In this document: positions 8,918-17,552 of the stretch, piece after piece
Numbering within the stretch: position 1 is the stretch's first letter
Layout of the letters: the number at the start of each line of letters is the position of its first letter
Assembly: GCA_964609215.1 (NCBI GenBank)
Contig: CAZSQZ010000002.1
Span: 1 to 64,000 of the forward strand
Length of the DNA stretch: 64,000 bases
Direction of reading: 5' to 3'
Origin: JABDKJ01 sp964609215
Lineage (GTDB): Bacteria > Bacteroidota > Bacteroidia > Flavobacteriales_D > JABDKJ01
The notes under the pieces: generated by a model
Databases searched by the model: none
Told to the model about the DNA's origin: nothing
The model's input: the letters and a program-made list of their open reading frames with translations, nothing else
Program-made: the position numbers and the translations under genes

Positions 8918-9999
8918 GTTATGGACTTTGATCTAAAAATAAATGGGATATGATAGACTAGTGCTGTAATGGCAAAGATTAAGAAGAAAGTCGTTGTTGC
9001 GCTATTCCCCTTTAAAAAATAATTGACCAATACCATTGAAAGACTTAAAAAGTAGAGCACAAAAGTGGTGTATTTATGACCTAAACCTAATTTCATTAAA
9101 CGATGATGAATATGATTCTGATCCGCAGTAAATGGAGATTGTCCTTTTATGAGTCTTAAGAAGAAAACTCGAATAGTATCAAAAAGCGGATAAACCAAAA
9201 TAGACATTGCTAGAATCGGCTTTGAAATTTTTCCAAGTCCTAAAGGCATTTGTTCAACAGGGTATTCTATCATTTTTATTGCAAGAACAGACATAACAGC
9301 TCCAATAAACATAGAACCTGAATCGCCCATAAATATTTTTGCAGGTGAAAAGTTAAATATTAGAAAAGCTAGTAAAGAACCGGCTACTGAAGAACATAAA
9401 AGAGTAATGGGAATATTTCCTGCCAGATAAAACCAAATTCCAAAAAATATTGATGCAATTAACCCAATTCCTGTAGCCAAACCATCAACTCCATCTATTA
9501 AATTGAAGGCATTTACCAAGACGATATATGTGAATAGAGACAATATTATGCTTGTCCATTCTGGTATTTCATAAATACCAAAAATACCTTGCATGCTGGT
9601 AATTCTTATCTCCGCCATTAAAACCAGAATACACCCCACCAGAATATGTCCGATCAATTTCTTTGATGGTGCGGTTCCAATGATATCATCTTTAACTCCA
9701 ATAAAAAATAGAATTAATAAACTAGCTATGATATACTTAAACTCATTAAATGAGGTAATCATTAGCTCTAAAGGCAAGTTGTAGTTTCTATCTTCCGTTG
9801 GAAACCAAAGGCAAAAGGCAAAAATTGCTCCAGCAAAAATAATGATACCACCAATAGTAGGTTTGCTCGTTTTATGAACCTTTCTTTTCTCATTTTGATA
9901 ATCAACCAAATGCTTTAGTTTGGCCACTTTTATTAAGGAGGGTGTAGCAACCAGAACTACAAAAAAAGAAGTAATGAATCCGAGTATGATTATATCCAA
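8914..9999 (-). CDS. WecA/MraY-family undecaprenyl-phosphate sugar-1-phosphate transferase
   Basis: A 361-residue polytopic protein with about 10-11 membrane segments. It carries the family's cytoplasmic motifs: VDYQNEKRKVHKTSKPTIGG near residues 32-52, FNLIDGVDGLATGIG near 165-179 with the catalytic Asp, GDSGSMFIG, and the HIHHRLMKLGLGH histidine motif near 294. Members transfer a hexosamine-1-phosphate (often GlcNAc) from a UDP-sugar to undecaprenyl phosphate, starting O-antigen, enterobacterial common antigen, capsule or teichoic-type glycans. It lies between two Wzi-like genes in the GDP-fucose operon, so it probably starts a surface glycan. The donor sugar is not determined. Confidence 0.9.
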   Translation of the reverse strand: MDIIILGFITSFFVVLVATPSLIKVAKLKHLVDYQNEKRKVHKTSKPTIGGIIIFAGAIFAFCLWFPTEDRNYNLPLELMITSFNEFKYIIASLLILFFIGVKDDIIGTAPSKKLIGHILVGCILVLMAEIRITSMQGIFGIYEIPEWTSIILSLFTYIVLVNAFNLIDGVDGLATGIGLIASIFFGIWFYLAGNIPITLLCSSVAGSLLAFLIFNFSPAKIFMGDSGSMFIGAVMSVLAIKMIEYPVEQMPLGLGKISKPILAMSILVYPLFDTIRVFFLRLIKGQSPFTADQNHIHHRLMKLGLGHKYTTFVLYFLSLSMVLVNYFLKGNSATTTFFLIFAITALVYHIPFIFRSKSIT

Positions 10000-10023
10000 T
10001 TGCTAGTGATTTTTTCAAAAATA

Positions 10024-11616
10024 TTAAAAATCGTAATACTGATTAAAGAGTTCTGTTCTTACTCCAAATGTAAGCAAACCGTTCTGTTCCTTTTCGAATG
10101 TTGGACTATTAAAGGATCTAGTTTGGAAGGATAAAAAGGCAGTCAAATTATAGAAGGAATTGAACTTATATCCCAACCTTATCAGAGCATTATTAAGCCT
10201 AGCTATCTTTTGTCCTGATGGCCGATCCTCTTCTTCGAAATACGGCCTTAACAAGTTAATCCCTAAATTTTCAAAAACACCCGGTTCAATTTCCAAATCT
10301 TTATCGTAGTCCGCAATTTGAAGATTGAAATCCACGAACCATCTATCATATGTATATACTCCTTGGAAAATCCATTCGTCAAACCCTGATCCTAATGGAT
10401 GTGCCAGAGGTAGATTTCCATTTGTTAATGATTGCAATGGTATTTCATGAGCTCCAGTAAAAGAATTGCTTCTATTATATTCTACTCGTAGCCAAGTATT
10501 GTCAACCAAATTTATTCCTTTTAGTCCAAGTTGAAATGCTGTTCTACTAATATCATCTAATATATACTGACCATAAACTTGAACTTTATTGATTGGCTTA
10601 ATAGCTACATCCACTCCAAGAAATAGATTATCTACTTCATTATAGGACAAACTTGAAACGTTATAAAAAGGCAATGGATTTATCCATCTAGGATCGAAAT
10701 CTCTATCTCCCACTAATGGAATAAATGTTTGCCAAATAACTCCTTCCGTAATTCCTATTCGAATTCTTGGAATCGGAGAAACAGAAAGGGTTGTAAGGGA
10801 CATTGCCTTGCGTTGAAATAAGCTTTCTGGTGAATCTCCAGAAGGAAGTCGTGTTATATTCTGAAGTGATGAAAAAAGATTTGTAAGGGTTAGTTTACCT
10901 TTAAATAAATCTAAACTCGATCTAAAGTAAGGGTAATTCATAGAGTTATCAGATAGTATGACTGACCTGTAGCCTTCTCCAATAAAATGCTTACCATGTC
11001 CAAACTGAATATTCCAATTTCTTAAGGGTTGATATGAGAAAAATCCTCCTGCATAACCAAAGTCGAATCCCACAGTTTGAAAGCCTTTTACTATAGTCGC
11101 TCCCGGAGCTACTTTTTTATCAAGGATAAACTCCCTCTGATAAAGAGGTACAAATATTTGGTTTTCACTAAAAAAGGTTTCAAACGTTAACTTTTTACCC
11201 AAAGAACCTCTTACGAAGAAACCTCTTGTATTAATGAAATTCTTGGCTGTATCAGCATAGGCTGAATTGTCTAATAGTTCTTTCCCAACTTCTAAATGCA
11301 AAATGGGGTCTATGGTAACAAATAAGTCCTTTTTCTTAAGTACTATAAGGTTATCACCATATAATTTCTTGGTTGCATTGAAATAATAGAGCCCCGTATC
11401 CTGCTTAAAACCAGGTAATTGATATAGTTTTTTTTGACCTACAACATAGGGCTTAAGGGCTGAATTTGGGATAGAATCGGAAGTACTAAGAAAGTCATCC
11501 AAATAAATTGTTGACCATTTATTCAAGGGATAGTTGACCTGATTATGCTGTGCAGTCATGAAAACAGACAAGAACAAAGCGCAGAAAAAAAGTAGCGTTC
11601 TGTAATTAACTTTCAT
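10024..11616 (-). CDS. Capsule assembly Wzi-like outer-membrane protein (copy 2)
   Basis: About 530 residues from the ATG at 11616, giving a clean signal peptide (MKVNYRTLLFFCALFLSVFM, cleavage after TAQ). A start 33 nt upstream would add an unhelpful tail and a 44-bp overlap with fcl; the chosen start overlaps fcl by 11 bp. Like copy 1 it is an Asn/Tyr-rich predicted barrel and has GHGKHFIGEGYRSVILSDN and PLAHPLGSGFDEWIF. The two copies differ enough that they are old paralogues. It lies between fcl and the WecA-like gene, 24 nt from the latter. Likely role is anchoring or assembling surface polysaccharide. Confidence 0.82.
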   Translation of the reverse strand: MKVNYRTLLFFCALFLSVFMTAQHNQVNYPLNKWSTIYLDDFLSTSDSIPNSALKPYVVGQKKLYQLPGFKQDTGLYYFNATKKLYGDNLIVLKKKDLFVTIDPILHLEVGKELLDNSAYADTAKNFINTRGFFVRGSLGKKLTFETFFSENQIFVPLYQREFILDKKVAPGATIVKGFQTVGFDFGYAGGFFSYQPLRNWNIQFGHGKHFIGEGYRSVILSDNSMNYPYFRSSLDLFKGKLTLTNLFSSLQNITRLPSGDSPESLFQRKAMSLTTLSVSPIPRIRIGITEGVIWQTFIPLVGDRDFDPRWINPLPFYNVSSLSYNEVDNLFLGVDVAIKPINKVQVYGQYILDDISRTAFQLGLKGINLVDNTWLRVEYNRSNSFTGAHEIPLQSLTNGNLPLAHPLGSGFDEWIFQGVYTYDRWFVDFNLQIADYDKDLEIEPGVFENLGINLLRPYFEEEDRPSGQKIARLNNALIRLGYKFNSFYNLTAFLSFQTRSFNSPTFEKEQNGLLTFGVRTELFNQYYDF

Positions 11617-12550
11617 GTTCAATAGCAATGACCTTCTTAAAGTCCTCATAGACTGATATAATCCCAGACTTGAGATCTATTTTATGTTTCCAGTCTAGGT
11701 CATGCAATTTACTAACATCTAATAACTTTCGTGGAGTCCCATCGGGATAATTTGTATTGAAAACTAATTCTCCTTTGAATCCAACCACACCTTGAATTAG
11801 TTCTGCCAACTCCCTAATAGATATATCTTCACCAGTACCAATATTTAGAAATAGCTCTTCTGAATAATTATTCATCAAGTAAACACATGCATCAGCTAGG
11901 TCGTCCACATGTAAAAACTCTCTCCTCGGAGAACCTGTTCCCCAAATTTCAACTGAAGGTGAGTTATTTAATTTTGCTTCATGAAATTTTCTAATTAAAG
12001 CTGGTAAAACATGTGAATTTTTTAGATCATAATTATCATTTGGGCCATATAAATTGGTTGGCATCACAGAAATGAAATCGCAATCATACTGTCGCCTAAA
12101 AGATTCGCTCATTTTAATACCAGCAATTTTAGCAACAGCATATGGTTCATTGGTTGGCTCCAAATCACCCGTAAGTAAATATTCTTCTCTCAAGGGTTGA
12201 GGGGCCATTTTTGGATATATACAGGATGAGCCAAGAAAAAGAAGTTTTTTTGTTTTAAAATCTGCAGCGGCTTTAATGATATTGGCTTCAATCATTAAAT
12301 TATCATAGATAAAATCCGCTCTATAAATATTGTTTGCATTAATGCCGCCTACTTTAGCAGCAGCTAAAAAAACGTAGTCGGGTTTTTCTTTTTCAAAAAA
12401 TTCTTCTACTGCACTTTGTCTGCATAGATCCAACTCCATTCTAGTCCGGGTAATGATATTATCAAAACCTTTGGAATTAAGATTTCGAAGCAAGGCAGAA
12501 CCTACCATACCCCTGTGTCCGGCTATAAATATCTTATCTTGCTTATTCAT
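11606..12550 (-). CDS. fcl: GDP-L-fucose synthase
   Basis: A 314-residue extended short-chain dehydrogenase that epimerises and reduces GDP-4-keto-6-deoxymannose to GDP-L-fucose with NADPH. The Rossmann motif is IAGHRGMVGSALLRNL at residues 9-24. The catalytic Ser region LGSSCIYPKMAPQPLREE lies near 107 and the YxxxK (YAVAKIAGIKMSE) near 137. Length matches the family (about 310-320). The gene overlaps gmd by 8 bp, so Gmd product is passed directly on. It shares the operon with Wzi-like and WecA-like genes. Confidence 0.96.
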   Translation of the reverse strand: MNKQDKIFIAGHRGMVGSALLRNLNSKGFDNIITRTRMELDLCRQSAVEEFFEKEKPDYVFLAAAKVGGINANNIYRADFIYDNLMIEANIIKAAADFKTKKLLFLGSSCIYPKMAPQPLREEYLLTGDLEPTNEPYAVAKIAGIKMSESFRRQYDCDFISVMPTNLYGPNDNYDLKNSHVLPALIRKFHEAKLNNSPSVEIWGTGSPRREFLHVDDLADACVYLMNNYSEELFLNIGTGEDISIRELAELIQGVVGFKGELVFNTNYPDGTPRKLLDVSKLHDLDWKHKIDLKSGIISVYEDFKKVIAIEHES

Positions 12551-13631
12551 TGTAATTCATAATCTCATGGCCACCGTCTAACAAGTACTTATCTCTTTCA
12601 AATAGTTTCAAATCGCATTCAACCATTTCCTTTACCAAAGCCTCAAAAGAAATTTCTGGTGACCATCCTAAATCCATCCTTGCTTTTGTGGCGTCACCTA
12701 CCAATAAATCTACTTCTGTTGGTCTAAAATATTTCTCATCTACCTGCACCATGCATTTACCTGACTCCTTGCAATAACCTTTTTCCTCTGCTCCCTCACC
12801 TTTCCATTCTAATGAAATTCCAGCATTAGAAAATGCAACTTCACACATTTCTCTTACAGTATGCATTACTCCTGTAGCTAAAACATAGTCTTGTGGTTTA
12901 TCTACTTGCAGCATAGCCCACATTCCCTTTACATAATCTTTTGCATGACCCCAATCTCTTTTCGCATCTAAATTTCCTAGATAAAGTGATTTCTGAAGTC
13001 CTAAGGAAATTCTTGCAGCTGCCCTAGTTATTTTCCTTGTCACAAAGGTTTCCCCTCTTAAGGGACTTTCATGATTAAACAATATTCCATTACAAGCAAA
13101 CATTCCATAAGCTTCTCTATAGTTCTTTACAATCCAAAATCCATAGAGTTTGGCCACACCATAAGGGCTTCTAGGATAAAAAGGAGTGGTTTCCTTTTGA
13201 GGCGTTTCTTGCACCTTTCCATAAAGTTCAGATGTGGAAGCCTGATAAAATTTAACCTTTTTATCCATCTCAAGTATTCTGATTGCTTCTAATATTCTAA
13301 GCGTTCCTAATGCATCAGCATTTGCCGTATACTCAGGCTTTTCAAAAGACACCATAACATGAGATTGTGCCGCCAAATTATATATCTCATCTGGTTTAAC
13401 TTGCTGAATTATTCTTATCAGGTTTGTTGAGTCTGTCATATCTCCATAATGAAGAAAAAATCTAACACCAGATTCATGCTGATCTTTATATAAATGATCA
13501 ATTCTATTGGTATTAAACAAAGAACTTCGCCTTTTTATTCCATGAACGATATATCCCTTTTCCAATAATAATTCTGCAAGATAGGCTCCATCCTGCCCTG
13601 TTACTCCTGTGATTAATGCTACTTTACTCAT
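12543..13631 (-). CDS. gmd: GDP-mannose 4,6-dehydratase
   Basis: A 362-residue member of the extended SDR family; it converts GDP-D-mannose to GDP-4-keto-6-deoxy-D-mannose, the first committed step to GDP-L-fucose. Motifs include ITGVTGQDGAYLAELLLEKG near residue 7, the substrate loop GIKRRSSLFNTNRIDHLY, the catalytic STSELYG, and YxxxK as SPYGVAKLYGFWIV. A weak -7-like TATATTTA box ends 8 nt before the ATG, just after the terminator at 13650-13683. It heads the five-gene minus-strand operon down to 7373. GDP-mannose would come from ManC at 34.8-35.9 kb. Confidence 0.96.
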   Translation of the reverse strand: MSKVALITGVTGQDGAYLAELLLEKGYIVHGIKRRSSLFNTNRIDHLYKDQHESGVRFFLHYGDMTDSTNLIRIIQQVKPDEIYNLAAQSHVMVSFEKPEYTANADALGTLRILEAIRILEMDKKVKFYQASTSELYGKVQETPQKETTPFYPRSPYGVAKLYGFWIVKNYREAYGMFACNGILFNHESPLRGETFVTRKITRAAARISLGLQKSLYLGNLDAKRDWGHAKDYVKGMWAMLQVDKPQDYVLATGVMHTVREMCEVAFSNAGISLEWKGEGAEEKGYCKESGKCMVQVDEKYFRPTEVDLLVGDATKARMDLGWSPEISFEALVKEMVECDLKLFERDKYLLDGGHEIMNYNE

Positions 13632-13649
13632 GTTTGTTTAAATATAGGT

Positions 13650-13683
13650 AAAAAAGAAAACCCGGTTCCAAAATAGGACCGGG
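13650..13683 (-). terminator. Rho-independent terminator of the 13710-14798 gene
   Basis: On the minus strand a hairpin with arms at 13676-13683 and 13661-13669 (CCGGGTCC-type pairing with one bulged base, loop of about 6 nt) is followed by TTTTCTTTTTT. It sits 27 nt after the stop codon of the T9SS gene and upstream of gmd. Confidence 0.85.
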
Positions 13684-13709
13684 CTAACATAAATATCTTT
13701 AAGTTAAAA

Positions 13710-14798
13710 TTATTCCTTGACAATATTTTTTGTCAAATATCCTTCATTGGTTAAAATGGAGATGGAATAATTCCCAGCAACTAAACTTGAAATATCCATT
13801 TGTATTGAAGCTTTAGAATTGTATTGTTTTTCCAATACTCTTCTACCCGATATATCAAAAATAGTTACCGCAGTTATCAAAAGGCCGGGTTTTTCAGAAT
13901 TCAAGTTCAATAAATTCTGCGATGGAACTGGATAAAGAGTAAAGTTTTGGTTTAAGGGAACATCCTCAATTCCCGTTGGTATTTGAGCGACACTCATAAA
14001 ACTCTGATTCTTTATAAAAACAGCGGAATCAAAGGCACTATCTCCAGCATCCCCAATAACCATTTTTATATGATAGGTCTCACCAGGCACAACATTAAAA
14101 GCTACTGGGATTTCAAGTGTATATCCATCAAATTGAGCCTGTGTACTATCTCCCAAGAAATTATTATCAAAGTAAAAACTAGAATTGGTATCAGAATTTA
14201 TGTTATCGATGCTTACAAAATCTGAAGAATTTGGAATTAGCGCTACATTCATAGAACCATCAGGAAAACCAAGAGGGCTTGAAAAAGGTCCTGAAATTCC
14301 CGGTCCAGAAACAAAAAACCCAAATGCATCATTAAAACCAGAGTTTACAAACTCAGGATATTCCTCAGAGCCAAAAACATATTGATAAATAAGGATATTC
14401 TCTGAAGGGATAAAATCAAATTCCAGAACAGCTATATCGTTAAACATAAAGCCAGGCAATAACATTCCTAAGTCTGCATCTCCAGAAATTGAATTTTCAA
14501 CTGGCATAGTAACACCACCACCATCATTTGGTCCTTGACAAACCTGAATATCTCCAGTAGCGAAAATAAGGCCTTTAGTTAAAGGAAAATTCATAACTCC
14601 CTGCGCATCAAAAAAACCTATTTGATTGGTGGAATCTACATGAGTTAGTGCATTAAATGTTGCATTTTGAACAGTTACACCTCCGCCCAAAAGAACTGAA
14701 TCAATCATCCAATTTAGAGATTGAGTATCATCCAAAACAAATTGTGCTTGTCCATTAAAACATAGAAACAAGCTGATAATTGCTATGACTTTTTTCAT
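13710..14798 (-). CDS. T9SS-secreted choice-of-anchor L domain protein
   Basis: A 362-residue secreted protein. The signal peptide is MKKVIAIISLFLCFNGQAQ. Residues about 25-275 match the choice-of-anchor L pattern: NATFNALTHVDSTNQIGFF, GLIFATGDIQVCQGPND, LEFDFIPSENILIYQYVFGS followed by EEYPEFV, and AFGFFVSGPG. The last about 80 residues are a type A T9SS sorting domain (FTLYPVPSQNLLNL... FDISGRRVLEKQYN ... AGNYSISILTNEG). It is therefore exported by Sec, then carried across the outer membrane and attached or released. A terminator follows it. The actual ligand or activity is unknown; adhesin-like roles are possible but unproven. Confidence 0.88.
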   Translation of the reverse strand: MKKVIAIISLFLCFNGQAQFVLDDTQSLNWMIDSVLLGGGVTVQNATFNALTHVDSTNQIGFFDAQGVMNFPLTKGLIFATGDIQVCQGPNDGGGVTMPVENSISGDADLGMLLPGFMFNDIAVLEFDFIPSENILIYQYVFGSEEYPEFVNSGFNDAFGFFVSGPGISGPFSSPLGFPDGSMNVALIPNSSDFVSIDNINSDTNSSFYFDNNFLGDSTQAQFDGYTLEIPVAFNVVPGETYHIKMVIGDAGDSAFDSAVFIKNQSFMSVAQIPTGIEDVPLNQNFTLYPVPSQNLLNLNSEKPGLLITAVTIFDISGRRVLEKQYNSKASIQMDISSLVAGNYSISILTNEGYLTKNIVKE

Positions 14799-14872
14799 GT
14801 TATTTTATTGTATTTCAATAATCATTAAAAATAATAAACACCTTAGTATATGAAAGAAATATAGATTACAAA

Positions 14873-16285
14873 TTATTTCCTTATAACTTTCTTTGTTCTC
14901 AGAAAGTCATTTGACTCTAATTGCACCAAATAAATTCCTTTCTGTTCTTCTGACAAATCTATTTCAACAATTTGGTTCATAGAGCGGAAGTATTCTTCAA
15001 AAATCACTTTACCCGTTAAATCCATTACGGAGATCTTTATTTTTTTTATTTCTGTTGATTCAAAAGAGAGAAATAATTTTGATTCAGTTGGGTTGGGATA
15101 AATGCCCCAATCCACGACCAATTCATTTTCGTTTAAACCTGTCACACAATCTTCCCTTAATTGGTTGAACCAAAGCAATGTACTTAAAAGATAGGGCTCG
15201 AAACAGTCGCTATGGTCTCCTGTCCCTGCGCTTACAGCAGATACTTCAGTTGCTCCATTAGCTAGCATCTGTGTTTCTGCTTTGAGTGAATTGGTGTAAA
15301 CCACTTGCTCATCTCCAGTACAATAAACCATTCTAACTGGGCTTTGAGGTGTCCAGTTCCAAAGGTCATTATCTCTTAGTGCAATATTAATGGGGTGCAA
15401 AGAATCTTCCAGAGCCAATAAAATATCGGGAGTAAACATTTGATTTGGAATGGCGGGAATAAAAGATTGAATGGTACTCCCTGAATTTGTCCCATCAAAT
15501 AGAGAAGGAAAAATTGTGTCAAAAGGACTTAAAAAGACCTCACTCAAATCGTTATATAAATCACCATATACGCTTTGATAAGATAATAACACATAGGGTA
15601 AATATGAGCCCGTAGGATAGGGTTCATCTGCCATTACAAAATCAAGTTGCTCTCCAGAAATATCATAAGGACCAGAACCGCATGAAGTTCCAATTGTATT
15701 AAGCACAAAATCATCTCCTGGATATTCCTGAATAAACTTTAATAATCCCATTGATGCATGTCCACCTTGAGAATATCCTGTTAAAAACAACTGACCATTC
15801 AATTCAATATCGTTAAGAAAACAAAATTCTTCGGCTGCTCTAATCATATTAAAAGATGCCTCTGCCTGAGAATTTGCATGAACATAAGGATGAAGTCCAG
15901 GAGAATCTCCTAATCCCAAATAATCAGGCAGAATAGAAACATAACCATTTGAAGCAGCCGCAGCTCCAAGAAAACCTTCAGAGTTGAAACGCGAAGGCAC
16001 ATCTTCCTTTAAAAATACAGTCCCATGACAATAAACAAAAACTGGCAATGCGCATGAGGTAATAGGTATGGATAGTAAACCACTTGCCACTGTTGGTTCA
16101 CCACTTACATCTAAAGTACTGTATACTATCTTTCGCACTTCCACATCATAGGTGGCTCCAGGAATACCTTGATTAATAAAATCTTGAGCAGGAATGATAT
16201 TTAATAAAGAGTCACTAAGAATTGCCTGAGCGTTAACAGAATTTAAGATTAGTAATCCTGCAAATAAGAATAATATTCGTTTCAT
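14873..16285 (-). CDS. T9SS-secreted alpha/beta-hydrolase (lipase/esterase-like)
   Basis: A 470-residue protein with signal peptide MKRILFLFAGLLILNSVNAQ. The catalytic domain (about 30-385) has an oxyanion motif VFVYCHGTV near 82-90, a nucleophile elbow GYSQGG with Ser at about 172, a candidate Asp in YCTGDEQVVYT near 340, and a candidate His in GTGDHSDC near 370. The pattern resembles secretory lipases and related esterases. About 85 C-terminal residues are a type A sorting domain (WGIYPNPTESKLFLSFES... MDLTGKVIFEEYF). It is divergent from moxR and 75 nt from the choice-of-anchor L gene. The substrate, perhaps lipid or ester-bearing polymer, is not known. Confidence 0.82.
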   Translation of the reverse strand: MKRILFLFAGLLILNSVNAQAILSDSLLNIIPAQDFINQGIPGATYDVEVRKIVYSTLDVSGEPTVASGLLSIPITSCALPVFVYCHGTVFLKEDVPSRFNSEGFLGAAAASNGYVSILPDYLGLGDSPGLHPYVHANSQAEASFNMIRAAEEFCFLNDIELNGQLFLTGYSQGGHASMGLLKFIQEYPGDDFVLNTIGTSCGSGPYDISGEQLDFVMADEPYPTGSYLPYVLLSYQSVYGDLYNDLSEVFLSPFDTIFPSLFDGTNSGSTIQSFIPAIPNQMFTPDILLALEDSLHPINIALRDNDLWNWTPQSPVRMVYCTGDEQVVYTNSLKAETQMLANGATEVSAVSAGTGDHSDCFEPYLLSTLLWFNQLREDCVTGLNENELVVDWGIYPNPTESKLFLSFESTEIKKIKISVMDLTGKVIFEEYFRSMNQIVEIDLSEEQKGIYLVQLESNDFLRTKKVIRK

Positions 16286-16400
16286 GGTCGTTTTAATGAT
16301 TTTGAAAGTTACGTATAAAATCGTCCTTTTTTATTTCATTAACGAAATTTAACTGCCCAATAAAAATAATTGTATTTTGAACCCGAATTAAAGACAAACA

Positions 16401-17552
16401 ATGGCTGAAAACATAGAAGACAAAGGTCTTCCCGAAGAATCTAGTAATTCTGCAAAACCAGATGAAACAAACAATTCTCTTTCTGAAAAAGACCTAATAA
16501 ATGAAGAAGTTAGACTAGAGGAGGAATTAGGTTCTCTTGATAATCAAACGGAAAGAAGCGAAAGCATGTCCTCCCTTAGTGGATTTGGAGACATGAAAAT
16601 AGAAGAGATAGAGGCCATAGCAAATGTACTACATGATGTTAAATCTGAAATTCAAAAGGTAGTTATTGGCCAAAAAGAAACCTTAGATCTTCTTATGGTA
16701 GGTTTATTTACTGGAGGAAATATTCTTCTTGAAGGTGTTCCGGGTATTGCTAAAACACTCTTGGCAAAAATGTTGGCAAAAACTCTTAAAACAGAGTTTG
16801 TACGAATTCAATTTACTCCAGATTTGATGCCTGCAGATATCATAGGGACTATGATATATAATTTAAAAATTTCTGAATTTGAATTCAAAAAAGGTCCTAT
16901 TTTCTCCAATATAGTTTTAATAGATGAGATAAATAGAGCTCCTGCAAAAACGCAAGCTGCCTTGATGGAAGTTATGGAAGAAAAGCAGGTAACCATTGAA
17001 GGTATGACACATAAAATGTCAGAGCCGTTTTTTGTAATCGCAACTCAAAACCCAGTAGAACAAGAGGGAACCTATAAGCTTCCGGAAGCACAGATGGATA
17101 GATTCTTGTTTAAACTGAATATGGAGTTTCCAGAGTTAGAGGATGAAACACAAATTCTAATGCGTTTCAAAAATGATTTCACTCTTAAGCAAACAAATGA
17201 CGTGAAACCCGTTTTAACAAAAACGAAGCTTAAAGAATGTAAAAACATTGTAGAAGCAGTAAATATTAAGGATTCTCTAGTCGATTATATCGCTAAAATT
17301 GTTGTGGGCACCAGAAATGATGGAAATATCTATTTGGGTGCTTCCCCAAGAGCTTCACTTTCCATATTAAAAGCTTCAAAGGCAATTGCTTTGCTTCGTG
17401 GAAGGTATTTTGTGATTCCCGAGGATATTAAATTTGTCGCTCCTCATGTACTCAATCATAGAATTATTTTATCTCATGAAAAAGAATTGGAAGGTATAGA
17501 ACCAGAAATGATTTTAAGAGATATTATTGAATCTATTGAGATTCCTAGATGA
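16401..17552 (+). CDS. MoxR-family AAA+ ATPase
   Basis: A 383-residue AAA+ protein of the MoxR type. Residues 1 to about 70 are an acidic, Ser/Glu-rich, probably disordered extension. The ATPase core follows: Walker A GVPGIAKT near 113-120 (Ala in place of the second Gly, a common MoxR variant), Walker B IVLIDEINRAP near 173, sensor 1 FVIATQNPVEQEGTY, and arginine-containing AQMDRFLFK. MoxR ATPases act as chaperones with DUF58/VWA partners, here encoded by the next gene with a 4-bp ATGA overlap. The cellular process is not identified by sequence; in Bacteroidota related sets link to envelope and stress functions. Confidence 0.93.
   Translation: MAENIEDKGLPEESSNSAKPDETNNSLSEKDLINEEVRLEEELGSLDNQTERSESMSSLSGFGDMKIEEIEAIANVLHDVKSEIQKVVIGQKETLDLLMVGLFTGGNILLEGVPGIAKTLLAKMLAKTLKTEFVRIQFTPDLMPADIIGTMIYNLKISEFEFKKGPIFSNIVLIDEINRAPAKTQAALMEVMEEKQVTIEGMTHKMSEPFFVIATQNPVEQEGTYKLPEAQMDRFLFKLNMEFPELEDETQILMRFKNDFTLKQTNDVKPVLTKTKLKECKNIVEAVNIKDSLVDYIAKIVVGTRNDGNIYLGASPRASLSILKASKAIALLRGRYFVIPEDIKFVAPHVLNHRIILSHEKELEGIEPEMILRDIIESIEIPR

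Noticed and set aside
16401..16610. MoxR acidic N-terminal extension as a separate gene or a mis-called start
   Set aside because: The frame is continuous, ATG-started and in line with the downstream ATPase; such extensions occur in the family.
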